Positions 44,352-54,393 of a DNA stretch of 64,000 bases are shown here, piece by piece. The notes under the pieces were generated by a model. The model did not search any database. It worked only from the letters and a program-made list of their open reading frames with translations, and was not told the origin of the DNA. The translations under genes and the position numbers were made by a program. Origin of the DNA: an uncultured Alphaproteobacteria bacterium (GTDB taxonomy: Bacteria; Pseudomonadota; Alphaproteobacteria; Micropepsales; Micropepsaceae); contig CAILUV010000028.1 of assembly GCA_903837555.1 (NCBI GenBank), positions 18,326 to 82,325 on the forward strand, written 5' to 3'. Every line of letters starts with the position of its first letter. Positions within the stretch are counted from its first letter, which is position 1.

Positions 44352-44398
44352 AGCGAGTTCCGCTAAAGTTCCCGGCTCGAATCTAGGGGAGGGGACCC

Positions 44399-45025
44399 AT
44401 GGCCGCGTTTCTAGGAAATCTTCGCAACGTGGTGATTGCGAGCTTCGGGCTCGCCGCCATCATGGTCTTGATCTACATCGCCACGCAGGGCTGGGACGGG
44501 CTGCTGTTCGAACTGTTCCTGCTGCGCTGGCTGCATGTTGCCGCCGGCGTGATGTGGATCGGCCTGCTGTGGTATTTCAACTTCGTCCAGATCCCCACCA
44601 TGCCCAAGGTGCCGGACGAGCTGAAAAAGGGCGTCACCGGGTATATCGCGCCGCAGGCGCTGTTTTGGTTCCGCTGGGCCGCGATGGTCACCATGGTGCT
44701 GGGCGTGATCCTGGCGCTGCGCAACGGTTACCTGCTGGAAGCCTATACGCTGGACCTCAGCGACGGGCTGGAAGGCTGGCCGGTTGTGCCCAAGTATCTG
44801 GCCATCGGCATCGGCATGTGGCTGGGCACCATCATGTGGTTCAACGTCTGGTTTGTGATCTGGCCCAACCAGCAGAAGGCGCTGAACATCGACAACAAGT
44901 ATCCCGACCTGGCCCCGGCCGACAAAGCCGCTGCCGGCAAGACCGCGATGCTGTTCAGCCGCGTCAACACGCTGTTGTCGGTGCCCATGCTGTTCAGCAT
45001 GGTCGCGGCCGGACACCTCTACTGA
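44399..45025 (+). CDS. PuuD-like (urate oxidase N-domain) integral membrane protein
   Basis: 208 residues with about five helices. The segment LRWLHVAAGVMWIGLLWYFNFVQIPTM and the later GMWLGTIMWFNVWFVIWPNQQKAL resemble the membrane domain of PuuD urate hydroxylases. Those enzymes usually add a cytochrome c domain; there is no CxxCH here. Conserved His and Trp residues in the first helix could bind heme. Function is therefore open. A GGGGAGG-like site precedes the ATG and a strong terminator follows. Confidence 0.65.
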   Translation: MAAFLGNLRNVVIASFGLAAIMVLIYIATQGWDGLLFELFLLRWLHVAAGVMWIGLLWYFNFVQIPTMPKVPDELKKGVTGYIAPQALFWFRWAAMVTMVLGVILALRNGYLLEAYTLDLSDGLEGWPVVPKYLAIGIGMWLGTIMWFNVWFVIWPNQQKALNIDNKYPDLAPADKAAAGKTAMLFSRVNTLLSVPMLFSMVAAGHLY

Positions 45026-45048
45026 GCCGTAAGCCACGAAAGTCACGG

Positions 45049-45079
45049 AACCGCCCGCGCAAGCGGGCGGTTTCATTTT
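45049..45079 (+). terminator. Rho-independent terminator after the PuuD-like gene
   Basis: A perfect 10-bp stem AACCGCCCGC/GCGGGCGGTT with a GCAA tetraloop (45059-45062), followed by TCATTTT. It closes the yajC-secD-PuuD-like unit just before the next ATG. Confidence 0.85.
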
Positions 45080-45081
45080 AG

Positions 45082-45906
45082 ATGGATGCGCCGCTTCATA
45101 TGGATGCCGGTCTGGCAAATCGCCTGGCCGTGTCGGTGCGTACCGCCGATCCGGACCGCTATTTCTCCACGCTGTTTGCGCCCGCGGCCCTGCGGCCGTG
45201 CCTGTTCGCGCTCTATGCCCTGAACGCGGAACTGGCGCGGGTTGCCCAGACGGTGCGCGAACCAATGCTGGGCGCGATCCGGCTGGAATGGTGGCGCGAA
45301 ACCGTGGAAGGCGCGGCCAAAGGGAATCCCCGCAACCATGACGTGGCCAAGGGGCTGGCGGCGCTGTTCGCACAGACGTCGCTGGCGCAGGCCGATTTGG
45401 AAGCATTGATTGCGGCGCGGGATTTTGATTCCTCCGCCGACCGCTTCGAGGACTTTGCAAGCCTGGAAAAGTATATCGATGCAACCGGGGGCGCGGTGAT
45501 GCGGCTGGCGGCGCAGATTCTGGGCGGCAATGCGGCCCACTCGGTTGAGGCGGCGCGCGCTTATGGCCTGGCCGGGTTGTTGCGCTCTCTGCCGTTTCAC
45601 AACAGCCGGCATAAGCTTTACCTGCCGCTGGACCTGCTGTCGGCGCTGCACGTCACGCCAGAAGAATTCTTCCACCTGGAAAAGGGCGATCCCAAACTGG
45701 CGGCCGCAATCCGGCAGGTTAGCCTCAAAGCGCACTATCACTTCCTCGCCGCGCGGGCGGTGCCCAAACCCGGTCCGGTGCTGGCCGCGATTCTGCCGGC
45801 CGCGCTGGTTCCGGTTTATCTCAGGCGTCTGCCCACGGGCCGCGACGTGCCCATCCACCGGCGGCAGATGGCGCTGCTCAGTGCGGCGATGAAAAGACGG
45901 CTTTAA
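45082..45906 (+). CDS. Squalene/phytoene synthase family protein (NDUFAF6-like)
   Basis: 274 residues of the isoprenoid-synthase fold. The family segment is MLGAIRLEWWRETVEGAA (~70). The Asp-rich motifs needed for prenyl-transfer chemistry are not evident. In alphaproteobacteria this version usually follows secDF and resembles NDUFAF6, a complex I assembly factor. It keeps that position here despite the missing secF. A role in complex I assembly is inference from homology. Convergent with the HPF-like gene, overlapping by four bases. Confidence 0.78.
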   Translation: MDAPLHMDAGLANRLAVSVRTADPDRYFSTLFAPAALRPCLFALYALNAELARVAQTVREPMLGAIRLEWWRETVEGAAKGNPRNHDVAKGLAALFAQTSLAQADLEALIAARDFDSSADRFEDFASLEKYIDATGGAVMRLAAQILGGNAAHSVEAARAYGLAGLLRSLPFHNSRHKLYLPLDLLSALHVTPEEFFHLEKGDPKLAAAIRQVSLKAHYHFLAARAVPKPGPVLAAILPAALVPVYLRRLPTGRDVPIHRRQMALLSAAMKRRL

Positions 45907-46295
45907 GCGTCGAGGATGCTGGGATCGGCGCCGCGCTGTTCGCCCTTGCGCTTGACGTCGCCATGGCTGATGCGGCGGTAGTCCTTGAGCTGCTTCTGCG
46001 CGACGGCAAAGGCGTTATCCAGCACCGCATAGGCGTCGGTCGCGGCCTTCTTGTGACCGTTATGGGCCAGCTCTTTGCTGACCACGATTTCCTTGCCTGG
46101 CACGCGCACCACGATATGCACGTCGGGCGGATTGCCGCTGGCCTTCTGGCTGCGGTGCGGCATCTCGATCACGACGCGGCATCCGATGATGTGATCGTGA
46201 AACTGTTCGAGTTTATCGACGTGTCCGCGCACCGCCTTCTTCAGCGCGTCCGACGATTCCATATTGTGAAAAGAAAGCTCGAGGGGGATATCCAT
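45903..46295 (-). CDS. HPF/RaiA-type ribosome-associated protein
   Basis: 130 residues matching the S30AE domain of ribosome hibernation factors: an N-terminal strand-helix (LELSFHNMESSDALKKAVRGHVDKLEQF), a second strand pair (CRVVIEMPHRS, VHIVVRVPGKEIVV) and a final helix DAYAVLDNAFAVAQKQLKDYRR. It lacks the C-terminal domain of long HPF. It probably binds the 30S decoding region under stress; which hibernation state it promotes is unclear. Confidence 0.8.
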   Translation of the reverse strand: MDIPLELSFHNMESSDALKKAVRGHVDKLEQFHDHIIGCRVVIEMPHRSQKASGNPPDVHIVVRVPGKEIVVSKELAHNGHKKAATDAYAVLDNAFAVAQKQLKDYRRISHGDVKRKGEQRGADPSILDA

Positions 46296-46355
46296 GCTGG
46301 GTTCCGCTTTGCTGCTTTTTTGACAACGTGCGGAACTGTACAGGGTTTCGCGGAA

Positions 46356-47708
46356 CTATTCAGCCGCCTGTTTGTCGCCCAGCCAGCCCGAAAGGTCTTC
46401 CAGGGCGCGGGCGCTCATCGCCTGTTTGCGGTCCTTGCCGCGGATTTTGGCGGATTTCGGGAAAGGCGGAAAAAGCCCGAAATTGACGTTCATGGGCTGG
46501 AAGGTGCGCTCGTCGGCTCCGCCGGTGATGTGCGCCAGAAGGGCGCCGAAGGCGGTTGTGGCCGGGGGCGGGGTGACCGTGGCTCCCAGAATTTCGGCGG
46601 CTGCAAAGCGGCCGCACAAAAGACCGATCGCGGCGCTTTCGACATAGCCTTCGACGCCCGTGATCTGCCCGGCAAAGCGCAGATGCGGCTGCGATTTCAG
46701 ACGCAGTTGCGAGTCCAGCAGCCGCGGCGAATTGATGAAGGTGTTGCGATGCAGGCCGCCCAGCCGGGCGAACTGCGCATTGGCCAGCCCTGGGATGGTG
46801 CGAAAGATGCGCACCTGTTCGGCGTGTTTCAGCTTGGTCTGAAAGCCGACCATATTCCACAGCGTACCCAGCTTGTTGTCCTGGCGCAGTTGCACCACGG
46901 CGTGGGGGCGCTGAGTGGTGCGCGGATCCTGCAGCCCCACCGGTTTCATCGGGCCGAACGCCAGGGTCTGTTCGCCGCGCGCGGCCATGACTTCGATCGG
47001 CAGACAGGCTTCGAAATAGGGCGTGGATTTTTCCCACTCCTTGAAGTCGGTCTTTTCGCCGTCGATCAGCGCCTCAACAAAGGCTTTGTACTGGGCTTCG
47101 TCCAGCGGCAGGTTGATGTAATCGGCGATGCCGCCGCCCGGGCCTTCCTTGTCGTAGCGCGACTGGAACCAGGCGATGTCGAAGTCGATCGATTCGCGAT
47201 GCACGATCGGCGCGATGGCGTCGAAGAAGGCGAGCTGATCTTGGCCCGTCGCCTCGCCGATGGCCGTGCCCAGCGCGGCTGATGTCAGGGGGCCGGTCGC
47301 CACAATGGTGCTGCCCCAACTGGCCGGGGGCAGGGCCGTGATCTCCTCGCGGGCGATCGTCAAATTGGGATGCTCTTCCAGGGCCTGGGTCACGGCGGCG
47401 GAAAAGCCGTGTCGGTCCACTGCCAGCGCCCCGCCAGCCGGCAGTTTGTGGGCATCTGCGGCGCGCATCACCAGCGATCCGGCCCGCCGCATCTCTTCGT
47501 GCAGAAGGCCCACGGCATTGTTCTGGGCGTCGTCGGAACGGAAGGAATTGGAGCAGACCAGCTCGGCCAGGGAATCGGTATGGTGAGCGTCGGTGGCGCG
47601 GACGGGGCGCATTTCGTGGAGAATCACTTGCGTGCCGGCTTCGGCCGCCTGCCATGCGGCCTCTGATCCGGCCAACCCGCCCCCGACGATATGCAAACTG
47701 GTGCTCAT
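46356..47708 (-). CDS. trmFO: Methylenetetrahydrofolate--tRNA-(uracil-5-)-methyltransferase
   Basis: Folate- and FAD-dependent enzyme making ribothymidine at position 54 of tRNA. 450 residues with the FAD motif [19 protein letters not shown] at the N-terminus. TrmFO-specific segments are [43 protein letters not shown] and [20 protein letters not shown]. Stands alone on the minus strand after the HPF-like gene. Confidence 0.95.
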   Translation of the reverse strand: MSTSLHIVGGGLAGSEAAWQAAEAGTQVILHEMRPVRATDAHHTDSLAELVCSNSFRSDDAQNNAVGLLHEEMRRAGSLVMRAADAHKLPAGGALAVDRHGFSAAVTQALEEHPNLTIAREEITALPPASWGSTIVATGPLTSAALGTAIGEATGQDQLAFFDAIAPIVHRESIDFDIAWFQSRYDKEGPGGGIADYINLPLDEAQYKAFVEALIDGEKTDFKEWEKSTPYFEACLPIEVMAARGEQTLAFGPMKPVGLQDPRTTQRPHAVVQLRQDNKLGTLWNMVGFQTKLKHAEQVRIFRTIPGLANAQFARLGGLHRNTFINSPRLLDSQLRLKSQPHLRFAGQITGVEGYVESAAIGLLCGRFAAAEILGATVTPPPATTAFGALLAHITGGADERTFQPMNVNFGLFPPFPKSAKIRGKDRKQAMSARALEDLSGWLGDKQAAE

Positions 47709-47880
47709 GGCTGGAGGGCTTAGCAGCTCCGGAAAGGCCCGTGCAAAGGACTTAAATCCTAAAATCTGGTGTTTTTGGGATTTTTTGCTCTGCCAAACGG
47801 CTTGGAAATGGTCCCAAAGTCCCCCGCTTTTTACCCATGGGGATGCGATAAAGCCTTTTGGCCACAGTCAAAAAGGAAAG

Positions 47881-47913
47881 GTCCGCCGTTAAGACGGCGG
47901 GCTTTTTATTTTT
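47881..47913 (+). terminator. Orphan rho-independent terminator
   Basis: A 9-bp stem GTCCGCCGT (47881-47889) / ACGGCGGGC (47894-47902) with a TAAG loop and one G-T pair, followed by TTTTTATTTTT. The only gene upstream on this strand within 2 kb is on the opposite strand, so it likely ends an unannotated transcript. Confidence 0.75.
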
Positions 47914-48035
47914 CCATTGCGGTCCTGCCGTCTTCAAATTGGCGCAGACTTTTAACGAAAATATCGGGTCTCGCATGCCATGCTGGATGCCCATCGACTT
48001 TTCTAAAGCGGTGGTGATTTAAACGGCTGCCGGGC

Positions 48036-48064
48036 TTGCTGAGAATGGCTTGGCGGCCTCATAT
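48036..48064 (+). promoter_or_regulatory. Candidate promoter of the 48.1-49.2 kb membrane-protein pair
   Basis: TTGCTG (48036-48041), 17-nt spacer, TCATAT (48059-48064), with a leader of ~24 nt. Predicted by eye. Confidence 0.45.
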
Positions 48065-48093
48065 ACGGCAGTGAACCACAGGCGGAAATTACG

Positions 48094-48339
48094 ATGGCGG
48101 AAAAAGGCACCAATTACGCAAAGCTCGCGCTGGGCGCCGGCCTGCTTGCCGCTGCGGCTGTCGGTGTCGCCGCCTTCGTGCCGCGCCGCAAGCTGGCTCA
48201 GGTTGCCGAACCGCTGATGGGCCTGGCCAAGCTGCCGGTTGCTGCCGCGCTCACGGCCTGGGCGATGGGCCTCTGGCACGATGCCACCGGTCCGCAGGCG
48301 CCCGTGTTCGACGACCTGCGTCCGTTTGACGAATTCTAG
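48094..48339 (+). CDS. Small membrane protein of unknown function (81 aa)
   Basis: A Lys-rich N-terminus (MAEKGTNYAK) is followed by an Ala/Gly-rich hydrophobic helix (LALGAGLLAAAAVGVAAFV). A weaker second hydrophobic stretch and an acidic end (VFDDLRPFDEF) complete it. I do not recognise a family. A GCGGAAA-type site precedes the ATG. Its stop directly abuts the start of the next gene, so the two form an operon. Confidence 0.62.
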   Translation: MAEKGTNYAKLALGAGLLAAAAVGVAAFVPRRKLAQVAEPLMGLAKLPVAAALTAWAMGLWHDATGPQAPVFDDLRPFDEF

Positions 48340-49197
48340 GTGATGGCGCGGGTTCCGGTCGTCGCGACCATTCGCGAAGCCTATGCTTTCACGTTCGCCA
48401 ATCTCAACGGCATTATCGGCCTGATCTGGATTCCCATGGTGCTGGTCACCATCATGGGCTTCTTCACATTCCAGCGTTACTACAATGACGTCATCCAGGC
48501 GATGGCGAGCGGCGCCACGGCGACGCTGGGACCGACCATGCTGATGATGCTGGGCTATATCATCGCCGCGCTGTTGCTGCATGCGGTGATGTATGTTGCC
48601 GTGGTGCAGCTTGCGATGGGCACGCGCACGGCCCCGGCGTGGGCGCATTTCGCCTTCGGCACGGAAGAGTGGCGAATGTTCCGCGCCTTTCTGGCGTTCG
48701 CGGGCCTGCTGCTGGCCGTCCTTATTCCCATTCTGGTGATCGGTACCGCCGCCACCGGCACGGCCGGCTCGCCCAGCCCTGCCATGGCGGGGCTGGTGTT
48801 GCTGGTCTATGCCGTTCTGATTTTGGCGGTACCACGTTTTCTGGCCTTGCTGCCTGCCATCGCTGCGGCGGAAAATGTGCCGGTGTTGCGCCGCGCCTGG
48901 CAACTCTCCACCGGAAACTTCTGGCGCCTGCTGGCCATCATGGCCGGCATTTTCATCCCCCTGCTGATTCTGATGGGCCTGCTGCAGCTCGCCTTGGGCG
49001 GGCGTTTGCCGTCGGTTCCGGCGGAAAACGAGCAGATGCGCATGATGGCGGGCCTGCTGCGAGCGCGCGACACGCTTCCCATCGTCAGCGGGCTGGGCTT
49101 TTTCCTGTCGCCACTGCTGATCGGCCTGTTTGCCAGCGCCAGCGTTTCCGCCTGGCGGTTGCTGAAAACTGAAACAACCGTCGATATCGAAGCCTGA
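48340..49197 (+). CDS. Polytopic membrane protein of unknown function
   Basis: 285 residues with about six membrane helices: ~24-42, ~66-90, ~108-132, ~142-165, ~196-216 and ~252-270. The helix boundary RRAWQLSTGNFWRLLAIMAGIFIPLLIL is reminiscent of the YciC/glycerophosphodiesterase membrane-domain type proteins, but no catalytic site is visible. The start can be GTG (48340) or the ATG three bases later. It directly follows the 81-aa gene and is convergent with uvrA, four bases apart. Confidence 0.68.
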   Translation: MMARVPVVATIREAYAFTFANLNGIIGLIWIPMVLVTIMGFFTFQRYYNDVIQAMASGATATLGPTMLMMLGYIIAALLLHAVMYVAVVQLAMGTRTAPAWAHFAFGTEEWRMFRAFLAFAGLLLAVLIPILVIGTAATGTAGSPSPAMAGLVLLVYAVLILAVPRFLALLPAIAAAENVPVLRRAWQLSTGNFWRLLAIMAGIFIPLLILMGLLQLALGGRLPSVPAENEQMRMMAGLLRARDTLPIVSGLGFFLSPLLIGLFASASVSAWRLLKTETTVDIEA

Positions 49198-49200
49198 CGC

Positions 49201-52079
<2,879 letters not shown>

Positions 52080-52080
<1 letters not shown>

Positions 52081-52928
52081 CAGTTGGGTTTTCTGCCAAA
52101 GCTGGAAAGATAACGATCAGAGGTGCCGGCCGGCACCGCGCCCAGTTCCGCCAGCATGTTCAGTGCACGTACCACCAGGTCCACCGAGCGGTAGCAATGG
52201 TGGGCGATCAGCGCGAGATGCTTCCACTGTTCCGGGCTCATATTGCCGGCCCGGGTGAAGTCGCGCACATAGACCATGTCGGCTTCCAGCACCTGGCGCA
52301 GACCCCTGTTGGGCTGGTCGGCCACCACCGTGGGCGCCAGTGGCCATACTTTCAGTTCCGCGAAACAGTGCGGCAGGAAGCCAAGTTCCCTTAACAACAG
52401 GTCCATGTCGCCGAACACCGGTTGGTCCTTGTAAAGCGGAACAAAAGACATTTCGGTCTGGATAGCGACAGTATCCGCCAGCTTGGTTTTGCCATTCAGC
52501 AGCACCATGCGCTCGGAACCCTGGATGTCCATTTTGAGGAAATCCATGTGCGCGATTTCGGCAACGTCATCGAGGCGCCGGGTGGAGATGGTGTGTGTTT
52601 CTTTCACTGCACCCCATATAGGAAACAAATTGAAAAGCGCCAGTTGCGCCGGATCGGGATTCAGCAGGCTGGTCATACCGTCGATGCCGCATATGTTCAG
52701 CGTGTGCGAGGTTCCATCTCCCAGCGCATCGGGCAGATAGCGTTCGCGCAGCCCGGCCATCTTTTGAAGCCGCGCCAACGCATCCGCCTGGGGTTCGAAT
52801 CCAATGACGTCGCACAGCCCGGCCGCCAGCATCGCCTTGTAGGGCGGGTCGCTGTCGATCGGGTTGGCGCCCACGTCCACGATGGCGGTGGGGCGGCTGG
52901 GCGCGAGAATCTGTGTCAGAAAATCCAT
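52080..52928 (-). CDS. FkbM family methyltransferase
   Basis: 282-residue SAM-dependent methyltransferase; relatives O-methylate sugars and other small molecules. Motif I is [16 protein letters not shown] (~15-30), [12 protein letters not shown] gives the acidic loop, and [12 protein letters not shown] (~128-139) is the FkbM hallmark. The C-terminal half (~170-282) is longer than the core family. It is translationally joined to uvrA. The -10 box ends only ~6 bases before the ATG and no ribosome site is visible, so the mRNA may be leaderless. Confidence 0.85.
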
Positions 52929-52934
52929 GGGCCT

Positions 52935-52963
52935 GTCATAACCGGTTCAACGTCCGAAAACAA
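52935..52963 (-). promoter_or_regulatory. Promoter of the FkbM-uvrA operon
   Basis: On the minus strand TTGTTT (-35, 52958-52963), 17-nt spacer, TATGAC (-10, 52935-52940). Transcription would begin at or next to the FkbM start codon at 52928. The -35 box lies within the LexA-like site described separately. Confidence 0.5.
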
Positions 52964-52972
52964 AAAGAGAAC
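52958..52972 (-). promoter_or_regulatory. LexA-like SOS box upstream of FkbM-uvrA (one mismatch)
   Basis: The minus strand reads GTTCTCTTTTTGTTT, against the alphaproteobacterial LexA core GTTC-N7-GTTC; only the last base differs. It overlaps the -35 of the operon promoter, a normal place for LexA repression. uvrA is a common LexA target. Confidence 0.55.
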
Positions 52973-53003
52973 ACGCTGCAGGAAGCCATCATTGTTCATT
53001 TGC

Positions 53004-53023
53004 AAAAAGGCCGCAAAGCGGCC
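53004..53023 (-). terminator. Minus-strand rho-independent terminator
   Basis: Read on the minus strand: GGCCGC-TTT-GCGGCC followed by TTTTT (plus-strand stem arms 53009-53014 and 53018-53023, A run 53004-53008). It would stop minus-strand transcripts coming through the small gene at 53.1 kb from the MBOAT operon. Confidence 0.65.
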
Positions 53024-53052
53024 AAATAACTACAAGTGGTTGAGATCGCGGG

Positions 53053-53080
53053 TTGACCTGGCCATGCGACCTGTTATTCA
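53053..53080 (+). promoter_or_regulatory. Promoter of the small exported protein gene
   Basis: TTGACC (53053-53058), 16-nt spacer, TATTCA (53075-53080), followed ~30 bases later by the AGAGGG ribosome site of the 88-aa gene. The -35 is close to consensus. Confidence 0.5.
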
Positions 53081-53111
53081 CGCGAAAAGCGCATTGTTTC
53101 AGAGGGATGCC

Positions 53112-53378
53112 ATGATGAACGTCCGTAAAATGATGCTGGCCACCGCCGCGACCGCTTTGGTGGTGTCGCAGGTGAATGCCGCTGAGGTTTCCACCCTCCC
53201 GGCCGGCAAACCGGCCGGCGTCAAGGAAGCCCAGGGCAGCCCGAACGCACTGGTAGCCCTTGGTGTCGGCGTTGCCGTCGCCGGCGGTTTGGCGATCGCG
53301 TTAGCATCCGACAACGGCGGGGGATGTGGTTCGGCGTGCAGCCCCGCACCCAGCACCACGGTTAGCACCGCGCCTTAA
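53112..53378 (+). CDS. Small exported glycine-zipper-like protein (88 aa)
   Basis: A signal peptide (MMNVRKMMLATAATALVVSQVNAAE) is followed by a short linker. A single Gly/Ala-rich hydrophobic helix comes next (LVALGVGVAVAGGLAIALAS), then a tail DNGGGCGSACSPAP. No named family; small proteins of this design occur beside surface-polysaccharide genes in several alphaproteobacteria, from memory. The ORF track gives a much longer frame from 52422, which is only the antisense of FkbM. An AGAGGG site decides the start. The stop overlaps the convergent SGNH-like gene by four bases. Confidence 0.68.
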   Translation: MMNVRKMMLATAATALVVSQVNAAEVSTLPAGKPAGVKEAQGSPNALVALGVGVAVAGGLAIALASDNGGGCGSACSPAPSTTVSTAP

Positions 53379-54388
53379 TTTACCTTTTTTGCCGTCAGGC
53401 GCATCTGCTCCAGCAGCCACAGACCGGCTGGCGGGCGGAAGTGCACCAAATCCACATAGTTGGGACTGCTGCCATCTCGCAGCCCCTCTGTGGTCAAAAC
53501 ATTCTCATTCAGAAAATCGAACAGCGCGACCGGTGACGGGCAGCGAGCGTTGTGGCGTTCCACGGCGCCGCGCACCGTCTGTTTGAAAGCATCCAGCCCG
53601 GCGGCGTCGCCGTGGCGATAGCGCGTCTGGATGGCCATGTGGTCGGGCGGAAAGAACAGGGTCAGCCGGGCTTTGGCATGACAGGCGCTGGCCAGCAGGG
53701 TCGTCAATTCGCGCGCCGGGCCAGGCCCCATCGTCAGCGTGCGCGCGCGGCGATAGTTCAGGTCGCGCTGCATCACCGCTTCGCTCATATGACTATAGGC
53801 GTTGAAGATGTCCGGGCGGTCGGCGGCGCTTTCACCCTGCTTCAACCGCGCTAGGGCATAGGCGCTGAGGGCGTTCATGCCCAGCGCACCGCCGCTCAAA
53901 AAGCGGGTGGTAAAAAGCCACAAGCCGCGGCGCGGGGTTGGGGTTCCTTCGGGGGTCACCGCCAGGCGCGTTTCGTCGAAGCTGGGCAAGGCCTCGCCGG
54001 GGCCGCCGTTGCCGGTGAACGCATCCAGCGACACCACCATCTGCTGGACCGAAGGCTGGGCCAGTGTATCCTGCGCGAAGCGCCGGGCTTCGTAGGGCGT
54101 CATGCTGGACGCGCCATAATTGAAGCTTCTCAGTTTCAGCGCCGGATCAAGCAGGACCGGATCGAACCCGTCCCGCACCCGGCTGGAACCGACGAAAACA
54201 AGCTGGGGTTTGATCTGGGTAATCCAAACCGGCTTGAGGGCGCGCTCAAAGCCCGAAAGCGTCTGCACGCTGGCGCCGGACGGGTGGTGCAGAATGTAAG
54301 CGCCCGCCGCCCAGTTGAAGCCGATCAACGCGGCAACGCCCAGCGCCACCGTGCCCAGAAACCAGAATGCGTAGTGGTTCTTTTCCAT
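53375..54388 (-). CDS. SGNH/AlgX-like membrane-anchored protein, partner of the MBOAT protein
   Basis: 337 residues from the ATG at 54388. One N-terminal membrane helix (YAFWFLGTVALGVAALIGFNWAAG) is followed by a periplasmic domain. QLVFVGSSRVRDGFDP (~60-75) resembles block I of SGNH esterases (GxSxxxxG), and a late DLVHFRPPAGLWLLEQM supplies a candidate His from a DxxH-like motif. Such proteins often accompany MBOAT acyltransferases and finish the transfer of acetyl groups to an exported polymer. Five bases downstream of the MBOAT gene, so same operon. Catalysis is inferred. Confidence 0.7.
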   Translation of the reverse strand: MEKNHYAFWFLGTVALGVAALIGFNWAAGAYILHHPSGASVQTLSGFERALKPVWITQIKPQLVFVGSSRVRDGFDPVLLDPALKLRSFNYGASSMTPYEARRFAQDTLAQPSVQQMVVSLDAFTGNGGPGEALPSFDETRLAVTPEGTPTPRRGLWLFTTRFLSGGALGMNALSAYALARLKQGESAADRPDIFNAYSHMSEAVMQRDLNYRRARTLTMGPGPARELTTLLASACHAKARLTLFFPPDHMAIQTRYRHGDAAGLDAFKQTVRGAVERHNARCPSPVALFDFLNENVLTTEGLRDGSSPNYVDLVHFRPPAGLWLLEQMRLTAKKVN

Positions 54389-54393
54389 GGCGG

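Larger units (their letters stand above)
47709..48093. other. 385-bp intergenic region with an orphan terminator
   Basis: No convincing protein gene. The composition is more AT-rich than its surroundings, with runs such as GTTTTTGGGATTTTTTG. It holds an intrinsic terminator on the plus strand (47881-47912) that no annotated plus-strand gene accounts for, and a promoter for the next gene at 48036-48064. The part from ~47740 to 47912 is a candidate small-RNA gene. Confidence 0.55.

Noticed and set aside
47769-48017. 82-codon ORF in the trmFO upstream gap
   Set aside because: Crosses the strong terminator at 47881-47913, has no ribosome site and no recognisable pattern.
52140-52175. GTTC...GTTC pair just upstream of uvrA as a LexA box
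   Set aside because: The spacing is nine bases rather than seven, and it lies inside FkbM codons with no promoter around it.
52422-53378. 318-codon frame containing the small exported protein at its end
   Set aside because: Only the last 88 codons have a ribosome site and signal peptide; the rest is antisense to FkbM.
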